The translations under genes were made by a program, and so were the position numbers. From Hyphomicrobiales bacterium (GTDB taxonomy: Bacteria; Pseudomonadota; Alphaproteobacteria; Rhizobiales; Aestuariivirgaceae), in NCBI GenBank assembly GCA_025359215.1, contig JANYHE010000024.1, positions 1-64,000 of the forward strand: DNA of 64,000 nt. Direction: 5' to 3'. Of this stretch, positions 17,316 to 25,421 are shown one piece after another; positions within the stretch are counted from its first letter, which is position 1, and each line of letters opens with the position of its first letter. The notes under the pieces are model-generated. The model did not search any database and was not told the origin of the DNA. It saw only the letters and a program-made list of their open reading frames with translations.

Positions 17316-17866
17316 GCGGCAAACTGATTTTGGTGGTTGGCCCCAGTGGGGCGGGCAAAGATAGTGTTATTCGGTATGCCATGGAAAAATTCAAAGGTGA
17401 TCCGCAATTTTCTTTTCCGCGTCGTGTCATAACGCGGCAAGCCGATGTTACAGCTGAAGATCATGATTCAATTGAGGTGCCTGTTTTTTTGGAGCTCAAG
17501 TCGCAAGGCGGTTTGGCCCTAAGCTGGCAGGCGCATGATTTACACTATGGCGTGCCAGCCCAAATCAATAATGACCTAGCGGTAGGCAAGCACTTGATCG
17601 TCAACGTATCACGTACCATTTTGCCCGACATACCGAAGCTTTATCCCAATTATATGGTGGTTGAAATTACGGCCTCACCCGAAATTCTCGAAGCGCGAAT
17701 TTTAGAGCGCGGTCGTGCTACAGATGGTAACGTCTTTAAGCGCGCCACCCGTAAAGTCAGCGCACCGTCCTTAGATCCACGTCATTTTGTCATTCGCAAT
17801 GAGACCAGCTTGCGTGAAGCGGGCGAAGAGTTCTGTGCACTGGTGATAACTAACGCACAGAGTTAG
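17312..17866 (+). CDS. phnN: Ribose 1,5-bisphosphate phosphokinase PhnN
   Basis: A 184-aa guanylate-kinase-like enzyme that phosphorylates ribose 1,5-bisphosphate to PRPP, returning the ribose from C-P lyase to nucleotide metabolism. The P-loop is VVGPSGAGKDSVI at residues 8-20, followed by FSFPRRVITRQ, the phosphate-acceptor region of this family. It overlaps phnM by four bases (ATGA-type, GTG start) and ends the C-P lyase cluster, four bases from the convergent isomerase gene. Confidence 0.94.
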   Translation: MSGKLILVVGPSGAGKDSVIRYAMEKFKGDPQFSFPRRVITRQADVTAEDHDSIEVPVFLELKSQGGLALSWQAHDLHYGVPAQINNDLAVGKHLIVNVSRTILPDIPKLYPNYMVVEITASPEILEARILERGRATDGNVFKRATRKVSAPSLDPRHFVIRNETSLREAGEEFCALVITNAQS

Positions 17867-17870
17867 ATCT

Positions 17871-18806
17871 CTATTCTGCTGCTTGAGCCAGAGCCAATGT
17901 TTTCGCGTGCTTCGCCATAGCCTTCACCCAGTCAACACAGACGCTCGCTTCATACCAATAACGTTGCTGCAATTCGATATTGAACACGACACCGCGCGGG
18001 AACACACAAGCTTTCATGATCTCGTCCCAAGGAATGTCGCCCCATCCGACAGGCAAGTGCAGATCACCATGGCCATAGGCCAAGCGCTCACCTTCGGTGA
18101 ACATCCAAATATCATCTTGTCGGCCAAAACTGTCATGCAGATGCAAGTGCTTCGCATAAGGCGCCAGGGCAGCAATTTCCGAAATGAAATCTGCGCGACG
18201 ACCATCAAAATCCAATTTGATATAGGCATGGCTGAAGTCGATTGTTGCCATCACATTTGAATGGTTGATGATCGACAACTCTTGGGCCAAGCGCTTGGGT
18301 GATGCCGTTTGGATGCTGCCATTTTCGGCGAACAGCGTTTCAACGCAAAGTACCAGCCCCACTGATTTTGCATAGTCACCACCACGGATCAGCCATTCGC
18401 GCTGGCGGTCATAGGTTGCTTCGATGCCTGCCGCTTGTTGGTTTGGAACCATACCTGCGTGGATCACATAGTTGGTTTGAGATACTTCCGCTGCCACATC
18501 AAGCGATGCTTTGAGCACATCAAAGTGGCGCGGCAAACGATAAGCCTCGTCCATGAAGTTGATCGACAACGGACCATGCACGGTGAATGAAACATCACGG
18601 TTGGAACACGCTTTTTTCAAACGCGCTAACTGGTCTTGTCTGATCTTGCAGCCCACAACAATATCCATATCATAAGTTGGAAGCTCGACGGTTTCGACCC
18701 CAAGTTGATCAATCATATCGAGCTCCTCAGCAAAGTCTGAGAGATCATTAGCGCGCTTATGTGCTGAAATTCCGGTTCCAAAAACGCCATTCGAAAGCAT
18801 GGTCAA
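17871..18806 (-). CDS. Sugar phosphate isomerase/epimerase-like TIM-barrel protein
   Basis: A 311-aa protein of the xylose isomerase-like TIM-barrel superfamily (AP endonuclease family 2 fold). Candidate metal ligands are the glutamate in LCVETLF near residue 156, the DFSH near 193, HLHLHDS near 220 and the late FNIELQQRY glutamate. It has no signal peptide. It converges with phnN and diverges from a small secreted-protein gene with a PHO box. An isomerase acting on a sugar or phosphosugar released by phosphonate or organophosphate breakdown is plausible but unproven. Confidence 0.75.
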   Translation of the reverse strand: MTMLSNGVFGTGISAHKRANDLSDFAEELDMIDQLGVETVELPTYDMDIVVGCKIRQDQLARLKKACSNRDVSFTVHGPLSINFMDEAYRLPRHFDVLKASLDVAAEVSQTNYVIHAGMVPNQQAAGIEATYDRQREWLIRGGDYAKSVGLVLCVETLFAENGSIQTASPKRLAQELSIINHSNVMATIDFSHAYIKLDFDGRRADFISEIAALAPYAKHLHLHDSFGRQDDIWMFTEGERLAYGHGDLHLPVGWGDIPWDEIMKACVFPRGVVFNIELQQRYWYEASVCVDWVKAMAKHAKTLALAQAAE

Positions 18807-18907
18807 CTCCTTCTTGTTGAGATGTCTGTTCTAGAAATAGGTAAGCGCGGTGAAGTTCGTGCAACAGTTTCTTTGCAGATCAAAGACAGTCTGGATTATG
18901 ACAGTGA

Positions 18908-18925
18908 TTGTCGTCAAACTGTAAC
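18908..18925 (+). promoter_or_regulatory. PHO-box-like repeat upstream of the small secreted protein
   Basis: TTGTCGT and CTGTAAC are separated by CAAA, giving 11-bp pitch (5/7 and 6/7 matches). An additional inverted half-site, ATGACAG, at 18898-18904 points toward the divergent isomerase gene. The box ends 27 bases before the chosen ATG at 18953. Confidence 0.5.
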
Positions 18926-18952
18926 AGATTTATGTCTTGCAGGATGACTCAC

Positions 18953-19312
18953 ATGCGCGAAATCATATTTATGTTTCTGATTTTTATCTCAAAATCGACA
19001 ATGGCTGATGATCTGAGCGCGACTCAGATAGATGACAAAATTGTCGGCCAATCCATCGCTTGGTGGGATAGCACCGGCTGGATGGGTGGAAATTTGCAGT
19101 TATTGCCTGGCGGAAAGGCCATTATCAATGTGGAAACGCCCCGTCCCTCGCGCGACTCAGGCAGCTGGTCAATCAGCGGTAATCAAGTTTGCACGTTCTG
19201 GAAATCACTGCGTCAAGGCCAAGAGAAATGCTATTCACTCAAAGAGATTGAACCGGGCCATTTTGTAACGAGCGGTGGCAATGAATTCAAAATTCAGAGC
19301 GCTGGCGTTTGA
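18953..19312 (+). CDS. Small secreted protein of unknown function (DUF995-like)
   Basis: A 119-aa protein with a short signal peptide (MREIIFMFLIFISKSTMADD; cleavage near residue 17). The mature part has a beta-rich pattern GNLQLLPGGKAIINVETP ... GSWSISGNQVCTFW ... GQEKCYSL with two cysteines, which resembles the DUF995-type rhizobial secreted proteins; this assignment is from pattern memory. AGGA at 18941-18944 sets the start at 18953 rather than upstream ATGs. It sits between the phn cluster and ugpB with its own PHO-like box, so a periplasmic role in phosphate limitation is possible. Confidence 0.6.
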   Translation: MREIIFMFLIFISKSTMADDLSATQIDDKIVGQSIAWWDSTGWMGGNLQLLPGGKAIINVETPRPSRDSGSWSISGNQVCTFWKSLRQGQEKCYSLKEIEPGHFVTSGGNEFKIQSAGV

Positions 19313-19314
19313 AG

Positions 19315-19354
19315 CCGTCATAGTCTGTTCACTGAGCCGAGCAATTTCTGTCAT
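19315..19354 (+). promoter_or_regulatory. Phased PHO-box-like repeats upstream of ugpB
   Basis: CCGTCAT at 19315 and TGTTCAC at 19326 form one box at 11-bp pitch; a perfect CTGTCAT follows at 19348, exactly 33 bp (three pitches) from the first, with the degenerate CCGAGCA between. All units are on the same helical register. It begins two bases after the preceding gene and ends 59 bases before ugpB. Confidence 0.6.
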
Positions 19355-19413
19355 TAACTTTCTCTAAGATACATTTGGGCGGGGAAGCTCATCATCAAAC
19401 ATCGGAGAGTGCC

Positions 19414-20751
19414 ATGACAAATTTTAGCTTCAGCAAGCTTGCATTTGCAACTTTGTTACTCGGTACAACATCTGCGCATGCCGCAGATAAAATTAAATTT
19501 GATTTCTGGTATGGCAACACTGGCAAAATCGGTGAAGTTGTTCAAAAGCATTGCGACCTCTTCAATGCATCGCAGGACAAGTATCAAGCCGTATGCACCG
19601 GCCAAGGCGGCTACGATAAGGCGGAGCAAAATACGATTGCAGCCTACCGCGCCAAACACCAGCCTACTGTTGTGCAAATCTATGATGCGGGCACTGTGAA
19701 TTTCATGTTGTCAGGCGCTGTGATTCCAGCGGTTCAATTCGCCAAGAATAACGGCATTGAAGTTGATTGGGCCTCCTATTTCGGTGGCATCAAGAATTAT
19801 TATGCCACGTCAAAAGGCGAAATGTGGTCCTTCCCCTACAACTCTTCAACAGCTGTGATGTACTGGAACAAAGATGCCTGGGCCAAGATCGGCAAAACCG
19901 AAGCTCCAAAAACCTGGAACGAATATGAAGCTGACTTGAAGGCCATGAAAGAAAAAGGCGTCGCATGCGGCGTTGCCTATGATTACGACACGTGGATGAA
20001 TTTGGAGCAGTTCTCTGCTGCCAATGATCTTCCAATTGCAACCATGAACAATGGCTATGATGGCTTGGGTGCAGAACTCGTCTTCAACAAGACAGCTTTC
20101 GTTGATCACATGAAGAAGTATAAGGAATGGACAGATCTTGGTTATGCCAAGCTGCAAACAGAAGCACTGGGCAAAGATATAGATCAAAGCTTTGGCGAGG
20201 GCGCTTGCGCTTCGATCATTGAATCGATTGCTGACTACAAAACCTTCAAGCAAACAGCCACGACTTTCAAATGGGGCGTAACCATGATCCCATTGCTGGA
20301 TGGTGTGTCGCGCAAAAACACATTGGTTGGCGGTGCTTCGCTCTGGGTGATGCAGGGTAAATCGAAGGAAGAATATGAAGCAGCTGCTGCCTTCCTGAAA
20401 TATGTAACCTCACCTGAAACCGGCCAAAAATACATCGTCGAGAACACTGGCTATATTCCAGTGCGCGCAGATGGTTTGGACCTGCTCAACAAAGCTAAAT
20501 TCTATGAAGATCCAAACAATGCAGGCCGTGAAGTGGCCATTCAATCCCTCACCGCTTCGAACGGCACGCCCGTCACACGCGGTGTGCGCTTAGGTAACTT
20601 CACATCCATCCGAAAAGCCTTGCGTTCTGAGTTGGAAGCTGCATTTGCGGGTCAAAAGGATATGCAAGTTGCAATTGATGATGCTGTAAAGCAAGGCAAC
20701 GATATTCTGCGCCGTTACGAACAAACTTTCAAAGGCTCGCAACTCCCATAA
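19414..20751 (+). CDS. ugpB: Glycerol-3-phosphate ABC transporter substrate-binding protein UgpB
   Basis: A 445-aa periplasmic protein with a signal peptide ending in TTSAHA near residue 24. The mature start IKFDFWYGNTGKIGEVVQKHCDLFNASQ and the conserved GQGGYDKAEQNTIAAYRAK, IYDAGTVNFML and WSFPYNSSTAVMYWNKDAW identify UgpB, the sn-glycerol-3-phosphate and glycerophosphodiester receptor. The ATG at 19414 with GGAGAG upstream is the start; the frame extends 13 codons further back without signal-peptide logic. First gene of ugpBAEC, with PHO-like repeats upstream, consistent with the known Pho control of ugp in other bacteria. Confidence 0.96.
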   Translation: MTNFSFSKLAFATLLLGTTSAHAADKIKFDFWYGNTGKIGEVVQKHCDLFNASQDKYQAVCTGQGGYDKAEQNTIAAYRAKHQPTVVQIYDAGTVNFMLSGAVIPAVQFAKNNGIEVDWASYFGGIKNYYATSKGEMWSFPYNSSTAVMYWNKDAWAKIGKTEAPKTWNEYEADLKAMKEKGVACGVAYDYDTWMNLEQFSAANDLPIATMNNGYDGLGAELVFNKTAFVDHMKKYKEWTDLGYAKLQTEALGKDIDQSFGEGACASIIESIADYKTFKQTATTFKWGVTMIPLLDGVSRKNTLVGGASLWVMQGKSKEEYEAAAAFLKYVTSPETGQKYIVENTGYIPVRADGLDLLNKAKFYEDPNNAGREVAIQSLTASNGTPVTRGVRLGNFTSIRKALRSELEAAFAGQKDMQVAIDDAVKQGNDILRRYEQTFKGSQLP

Positions 20752-20763
20752 ATCAGAGAAGTT

Positions 20764-20800
20764 GGGTGCAACCGTCGAAGTTGCACCCTTTATTTTTATT
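20764..20800 (+). terminator. Terminator-like hairpin between ugpB and ugpA
   Basis: GGGTGCAAC (20764-20772) pairs with GTTGCACCC (20780-20788), followed by TTTATTTTTATT. It lies 13 bases after the ugpB stop and 20 bases before ugpA in the same operon, so it probably lowers expression of the membrane genes relative to UgpB. Confidence 0.8.
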
Positions 20801-20819
20801 ATAGTTTGGGAGTTACGAC

Positions 20820-21704
20820 GTGGATAAACACGCGACCTTCTCCAACACTTGGCTTGCGACGGCCCTTATCATCCCACAGCTTTTGTTGGTTTTTGTTTTT
20901 TTCTATTGGCCAACTGCTGAGGCCGTCTATTGGGCCTTTACATTGGAGCAGCCGTTCGGCGGTAGCAACCAATGGGTTGGCATGCAGAATTTCCAAACAG
21001 TGTTCAACGACTCCAAATATTGGAACTCTGTGATTGTTTCGATCATCTTCGCTTTGGCTACAACAGCGCTGTCACTTATCATATCTCTTGGCCTTGCACT
21101 TCTTGTTGATCGCCGCTTGCCAGGCCATCAGCTTTTTTCATTTGCCTATTTTATTCCTTATGCCATGGCAGCCCCTGCGGCGGGATTGGCATTCAGGTTT
21201 ATCTTTGCCCCTAGTGCTGGCTTCATGGCAGCCATCAATGAGTGGTATCCAAATCTGTGGAACCCCGCGACCAATGGAAGCCATGCCTTGCTTCTGATCA
21301 TTCTCTGTCAGTCCTGGCAGTCCATAGGCTATAACTTTGTTTTCTTCTTGGCCGCTTTGCAATCCATCCCACGAACACTGACCGAAGCAGGTGCGATGGA
21401 TGGCGCCAGTGTGTTGCGCCGTATGGCCGACATCCAAATTCCTTTGGTTGCCCCCACACTATTTTTTCTCATCATCATCAATCTCACAGATAGCTTTGTG
21501 AATAGCTTTGGCATTGTCGACATTACCACCCATGGTGGTCCCGCACGCGCCACAGACTTGATGGTTTATAAAATCTATTTTGATGGGTTTAAAGCGCAGG
21601 ATTATTCGCTCGCCGCTGCTGAATCCATTGTGCTGATGTTGCTTGTCATTGCGCTCACCTTTTTCCAGTTCCGCTTCGTCGAGCGGCGCGTTCATTACAA
21701 TTGA
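20820..21704 (+). CDS. ugpA: Glycerol-3-phosphate ABC transporter permease UgpA
   Basis: A 294-aa MalF-type permease with about six helices; the EAA loop ALQSIPRTLTEAGAMDGASV near residues 180-200 is intact. The start is GTG at 20820, with GGGAG (20808-20812) seven bases upstream. It follows the hairpin after ugpB and is nine bases from ugpE. UgpA and UgpE form the channel for glycerol-3-phosphate uptake. Confidence 0.95.
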   Translation: MDKHATFSNTWLATALIIPQLLLVFVFFYWPTAEAVYWAFTLEQPFGGSNQWVGMQNFQTVFNDSKYWNSVIVSIIFALATTALSLIISLGLALLVDRRLPGHQLFSFAYFIPYAMAAPAAGLAFRFIFAPSAGFMAAINEWYPNLWNPATNGSHALLLIILCQSWQSIGYNFVFFLAALQSIPRTLTEAGAMDGASVLRRMADIQIPLVAPTLFFLIIINLTDSFVNSFGIVDITTHGGPARATDLMVYKIYFDGFKAQDYSLAAAESIVLMLLVIALTFFQFRFVERRVHYN

Positions 21705-21713
21705 GAAAACCAA

Positions 21714-22607
21714 ATGATTGAGCGCACACCAATTTTGAACTTAGTGAGCCAAGCGATTTTATGTATCGCCTTCGTTGCTATTCTCTCGCCGTTCTACATT
21801 GTCTTTGCCGCCGCCAGCCATGATTTTGTAACCGTTAACAAAGTGCCCATGCCGTTATTACCGGGCGGGCATTTGTGGGAAAATTTGAGCGAGGTCTGGG
21901 TCAAAGCCAATTTTGGCCAAGCCATGCGGAATTCTTTGATCTCCGCTGTCGCAGTGACTGTTGGCAAAATTTCATTGGCTTCGATCTCAGCCTTTTCGAT
22001 CGTGTTCTTTAATTATCGCGCACGCATGCTGGTATTCTGGCTGATCTTCATCACGCTGATGTTGCCGCTCGAAGTGCGAATTGTGCCAACTTATGCCGTA
22101 GCAGCCAATGTGTTGAGCCCGCTGAAATCAATGTTAAGTTTTCTTGGATTAAGCATCACCTTACCCGAATGGAACTTGCTCAATACTTATCCGGGCTTGG
22201 TTTTGCCACTGATCGCCACCGCGACTGGCACGTTTTTATACCGCCAATTTTTTATGACCATCCCCAATGAATTGGCCGAAGCTGCAAAGATGGATGGCGC
22301 TGGCCCAATCAGATTTTTTTGGCAGATTTTGATGCCACTTTCAAAAAGCAATATGGCAGCGCTTGCCGCCATCATGTTTGTCTATTCTTGGAATCAATAT
22401 CTCTGGCCATTGCTCGTGGTTACCGACCAACAAAATTATGCGACAGCCACGATGCAATTACAAAAACTGGTGCCCAGCGGTCAGGCCGAACCTCCTGTTT
22501 GGAATACAGCCATGGCTGCCAATCTCATTGTATTGCTTCCCCCTGCTTTGGTTTCAATTTTGCTTCAGCGCTTCATCGTGCGCGGCCTCATCTCAACTGA
22601 AAAGTGA
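21714..22607 (+). CDS. ugpE: Glycerol-3-phosphate ABC transporter permease UgpE
   Basis: A 297-aa MalG-type permease with about six transmembrane helices. The conserved loop PNELAEAAKMDGAGPIRFFW lies near residue 185-205, and RIVPTYAVAANV and SWNQYLWPLLV are typical of UgpE. Spacing to ugpA is nine bases and to ugpC six bases, so the three are in one operon. Confidence 0.95.
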   Translation: MIERTPILNLVSQAILCIAFVAILSPFYIVFAAASHDFVTVNKVPMPLLPGGHLWENLSEVWVKANFGQAMRNSLISAVAVTVGKISLASISAFSIVFFNYRARMLVFWLIFITLMLPLEVRIVPTYAVAANVLSPLKSMLSFLGLSITLPEWNLLNTYPGLVLPLIATATGTFLYRQFFMTIPNELAEAAKMDGAGPIRFFWQILMPLSKSNMAALAAIMFVYSWNQYLWPLLVVTDQQNYATATMQLQKLVPSGQAEPPVWNTAMAANLIVLLPPALVSILLQRFIVRGLISTEK

Positions 22608-22613
22608 AAACAC

Positions 22614-23735
22614 ATGTCTAACATTAGCATTCGCAAAGTTCGAAAAACTTATGACAAAAACGAAGTTGTTCATGGCGTTGATCTTGAGGTGGCGGCGGGA
22701 GAGTTTGTTGTGCTGCTCGGGCCTTCAGGTTGTGGTAAATCAACTCTTCTTCGCATGGTGGCAGGGCTTGAGGCCATTACCTCTGGTGAGATTGCCATTG
22801 GTAACAAAATCGTCAACAAGCTTGAGCCGCGAGAACGCGGCTGTGCCATGGTGTTTCAGAACTACGCACTCTATCCACACATGTCAGTTGCCGAAAATAT
22901 TGGCTATGCTTTGAAAATTGCACGTGTGCCGAAAGTTGAACGGAACGAGAAAATCAGGTCTGTGGCTGAAACATTGAACATCGCCGATTTTCTAGACCGT
23001 AAGCCGGCCCAACTCTCGGGCGGCCAACGCCAACGTGTGGCTATGGGTCGCGCCATGATCCGCGAGCCGAAAATATTTTTGTATGACGAACCTCTTTCAA
23101 ATCTTGATGCCAAATTGCGTGTGGCAATGCGTTTGGAAATTCGCAAACTCCACCAACGCTTGGGCACCACCACCTTGTTCGTGACCCATGATCAAGTCGA
23201 AGCCATGACTTTGGCAGACCGGATTGTGGTCATGAATAAAGGCATCATTGAACAAGTCGGTACACCGCTTGAAATTTATTCAAGGCCCGCTTCAGCCTAT
23301 GTCGCAGGCTTCATCGGCTCGCCCAGTCTCAACATGATCAAAGGCGTACTGAACCCTGAAACAGCGACAATTACATTGAACGATGGGCAGGCTCTCCAAT
23401 ATGACCTTAAGCGCTGGCCCAACTTGCATGCGGGTGAAATTATTGCCGGATTTAGAGCGGAAGCCGTTTCGCTTTGCAATTCATCAAAGAGCCTCACCCT
23501 TAATCCTCAATTTATTGAAGAACTCGGCGTATCCCGCCAACTGCATTGTGAATTGGCAGGCGAGCAAATTATAGTAACATCACAATCAGATCATGATGTG
23601 AAAGCTGGGATCCCGCTCCACGTCACAATCGAACCGGGACAAATTCAACTTTTTAATGCTCAAACTGGTGTTCGTCTGGAAACTGAAGTTTATGACGTAG
23701 ATGCTTCCGTCACTCAAATCCGAAAAGCGAGTTAG
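22614..23735 (+). CDS. ugpC: Glycerol-3-phosphate ABC transporter ATP-binding protein UgpC
   Basis: A 373-aa ATPase of the MalK/UgpC class. Walker A is GPSGCGKST near residue 36, the Q-loop [11 protein letters not shown], the signature [15 protein letters not shown], Walker [13 protein letters not shown] and the H-loop [11 protein letters not shown]. The C-terminal roughly 130 residues form the regulatory TOBE/MalK-like domain (GFRAEAVSL). It closes the ugpBAEC operon. No obvious terminator follows. Confidence 0.95.
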   Translation: MSNISIRKVRKTYDKNEVVHGVDLEVAAGEFVVLLGPSGCGKSTLLRMVAGLEAITSGEIAIGNKIVNKLEPRERGCAMVFQNYALYPHMSVAENIGYALKIARVPKVERNEKIRSVAETLNIADFLDRKPAQLSGGQRQRVAMGRAMIREPKIFLYDEPLSNLDAKLRVAMRLEIRKLHQRLGTTTLFVTHDQVEAMTLADRIVVMNKGIIEQVGTPLEIYSRPASAYVAGFIGSPSLNMIKGVLNPETATITLNDGQALQYDLKRWPNLHAGEIIAGFRAEAVSLCNSSKSLTLNPQFIEELGVSRQLHCELAGEQIIVTSQSDHDVKAGIPLHVTIEPGQIQLFNAQTGVRLETEVYDVDASVTQIRKAS

Positions 23736-23840
23736 CTTAATTATCCGTGGGAAGATGCCTTGTCAGCCTCCGCTGTTATTAAGATCGTCTAAGATTTTCG
23801 TTAGGACTGTTCGTATTCCTTTAGAAGGTTCGTGTTGATT

Positions 23841-23869
23841 GTGACAGTTTGATTATATAACCGTGACAG
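23841..23869 (-). promoter_or_regulatory. PHO-box-like repeats, reverse orientation, upstream of the 131-aa gene
   Basis: GTGACAG occurs at 23841 and again at 23863, exactly 22 bp apart, i.e. perfect CTGTCAC half-sites on the minus strand separated by two pitches, with ATATAAT between. The only gene start nearby is at 23907 on the plus strand, so the box is inverted relative to it. Confidence 0.45.
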
Positions 23870-23906
23870 GCGTAGGTTTATTTACAAACTGTTAAGTTGT
23901 GAGAAA

Positions 23907-24302
23907 ATGATTATGTCTCAAGATAATAAAAGCGAAGTTGTTGTTCCCACTGTTTCCAAAAGCGGTAGTAAGAAGAAGTCTGAAGCTCAAAAGCTCTACC
24001 CTAAGAAATTGGACAAGAAGACAAAAGTTTCAGGGAACAAATTTGAATTTACAGGCCGCATTGACACTATCAATGTAAAAGGTTCTGGCGTTAATGGTAA
24101 TCACTTCCAATTCAGTTTGATCGACAAAAAGGGAGCACAAAAATCCTATTTGCTCGATCCAGCAGAGCCATTGCATTTTGCGACCATGGCAAACCTCTTA
24201 ACAGCAGCCACTGGTGCTGGTGCAAAAGTAAAAATTCGGTCAGTGCTGAATCCAGATGGATCCAGCTTTGCAAGCGAACTTGAAGTGCGCATAAAAAATT
24301 AA
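23907..24302 (+). CDS. Unknown 131-aa lysine-rich protein
   Basis: No family is recognized. Residues 1-45 are hydrophilic and lysine-rich (SGSKKKSEAQKLYPKKLDKKTK), likely disordered; residues about 46-131 look like a compact beta-rich domain (KFEFTGRIDTINVKG, HFQFSLIDKKG, AKVKIRSVLNP, ELEVRIKN), reminiscent of an OB-fold but this is only an impression. There is no signal peptide or membrane segment. GTGAGA precedes the first ATG; a second ATG at 23913 is possible. It lies alone between ugpC and the convergent glycosyltransferase gene, behind inverted PHO-like repeats. Its place in the phosphate island is the only functional hint. Confidence 0.7.
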   Translation: MIMSQDNKSEVVVPTVSKSGSKKKSEAQKLYPKKLDKKTKVSGNKFEFTGRIDTINVKGSGVNGNHFQFSLIDKKGAQKSYLLDPAEPLHFATMANLLTAATGAGAKVKIRSVLNPDGSSFASELEVRIKN

Positions 24303-24365
24303 ATTCTTATGGTCTTTGATCTTGGAGTTTAGAAGGTGTCGTCTCTGTGCCAATACTGGCCAGAT

Positions 24366-25421
24366 TTATCGGCTGTGTATAAAATTCGAGACTGGCTTTA
24401 GGTGTTCAGATTCTGCTCGTTGAGTTGGCACAAGCCAATTTGCGAACATCTCAGCGGTGCGCCGCCACGTAAATTTTTGTGCCGCGGCATGCACGGTGTC
24501 ACGATCTAATTTTAATGCTCGCGTTATAGCTGCTCCTAGATTGGCGTCCATACAGCCTGTAACACCTTCTTCGATGACGTCGATCGGACTTGGTACATTG
24601 AATGCAGCCACAGGTGTGCCGCACGCCATTGCTTCGATCATCACCAAACCAAATGTGTCCGTCAGACTTGGAAAGACAAAGCAATCTGCGCTCGCGAGTG
24701 CGTGTGCATATGGCTTTTCAAAAAGGAATCCTGTAAAAATTGCTTCCGGATATTTGCTTTCCATTGCCTTGCGATCTGGTCCATCGCCAACGATCACTTT
24801 TGTACCTGGAAGTTTTGTATCCAAAAACGCCTCAATATTCTTGTCAATAATAACACGCCCAGACAGAACCATGATCGGGCGAGGCAGATCAAAGTAATCG
24901 CGTACCATTGGCTTAAACACATCGTGATCAACGCCGCGGGTCCAGGTCTTCACATTGATAAAGCCTTTGGCTTCGAGGAGTTTTGATATGGTGAGCGACG
25001 GTGTCATCACCGCGCCCGCTGGCCCATGAAAGGATCTCAGAACTGACCAGAAGAATTGATTAATACCAGGCAAAGGAATGCGCGCTTGCGCATATTCTGC
25101 AAATCGAGTGTGAAAGCTTGTGCTGAACGGAAGGTTCCGGCGCAAACAGGCCCGGCGTGCGGCCCAGCCCAATGGCCCCTCAGTTGCTATGTGAATGGCA
25201 TCGGGCTGGATCTGGTCAATTTCAGCACCAATTGTTTTTGCGCCCACAAGGCTAAGCTCAATCTCCCTGTAGGATGGAACTTTCCAATGTTTCCTGCCCT
25301 TAGGCGTTATATATTTCACCTCATGACCAATTTTGCGAAGCTCAACACCCACCGTTTGCAGCGTGCGCACAACGCCATTAACTTGCGGTGGCCAAGCGTC
25401 GGTTACGATCAGGATGCGCAT
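24366..25421 (-). CDS. GT4 glycosyltransferase, Agt/diacylglycerol glycosyltransferase-like
   Basis: A 351-aa GT-B family 4 enzyme. The N-terminus ILIVTDAWPPQVNGVVRTL and the GPLGWAARRAC block bind the acceptor; the nucleotide-sugar E-x7-E motif is in TDTFGLVMIEAMACGTPVA near residue 265-283. The best functional match by context is Agt, which makes glucosyl- and glucuronosyl-diacylglycerol in phosphate-starved Agrobacterium and is encoded next to plcP. Here its start overlaps the end of the PlcP-like gene by 44 bases, so the two are co-expressed behind a PHO-like box. A mannosyltransferase of another pathway is the alternative. Confidence 0.78.
   Translation of the reverse strand: MRILIVTDAWPPQVNGVVRTLQTVGVELRKIGHEVKYITPKGRKHWKVPSYREIELSLVGAKTIGAEIDQIQPDAIHIATEGPLGWAARRACLRRNLPFSTSFHTRFAEYAQARIPLPGINQFFWSVLRSFHGPAGAVMTPSLTISKLLEAKGFINVKTWTRGVDHDVFKPMVRDYFDLPRPIMVLSGRVIIDKNIEAFLDTKLPGTKVIVGDGPDRKAMESKYPEAIFTGFLFEKPYAHALASADCFVFPSLTDTFGLVMIEAMACGTPVAAFNVPSPIDVIEEGVTGCMDANLGAAITRALKLDRDTVHAAAQKFTWRRTAEMFANWLVPTQRAESEHLKPVSNFIHSR

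Noticed and set aside
18883-18904. PHO box in front of the isomerase gene (minus strand)
   Set aside because: One perfect half-site exists but the second lies 15 bp away, not 11 or 22, so only the plus-strand box was annotated.
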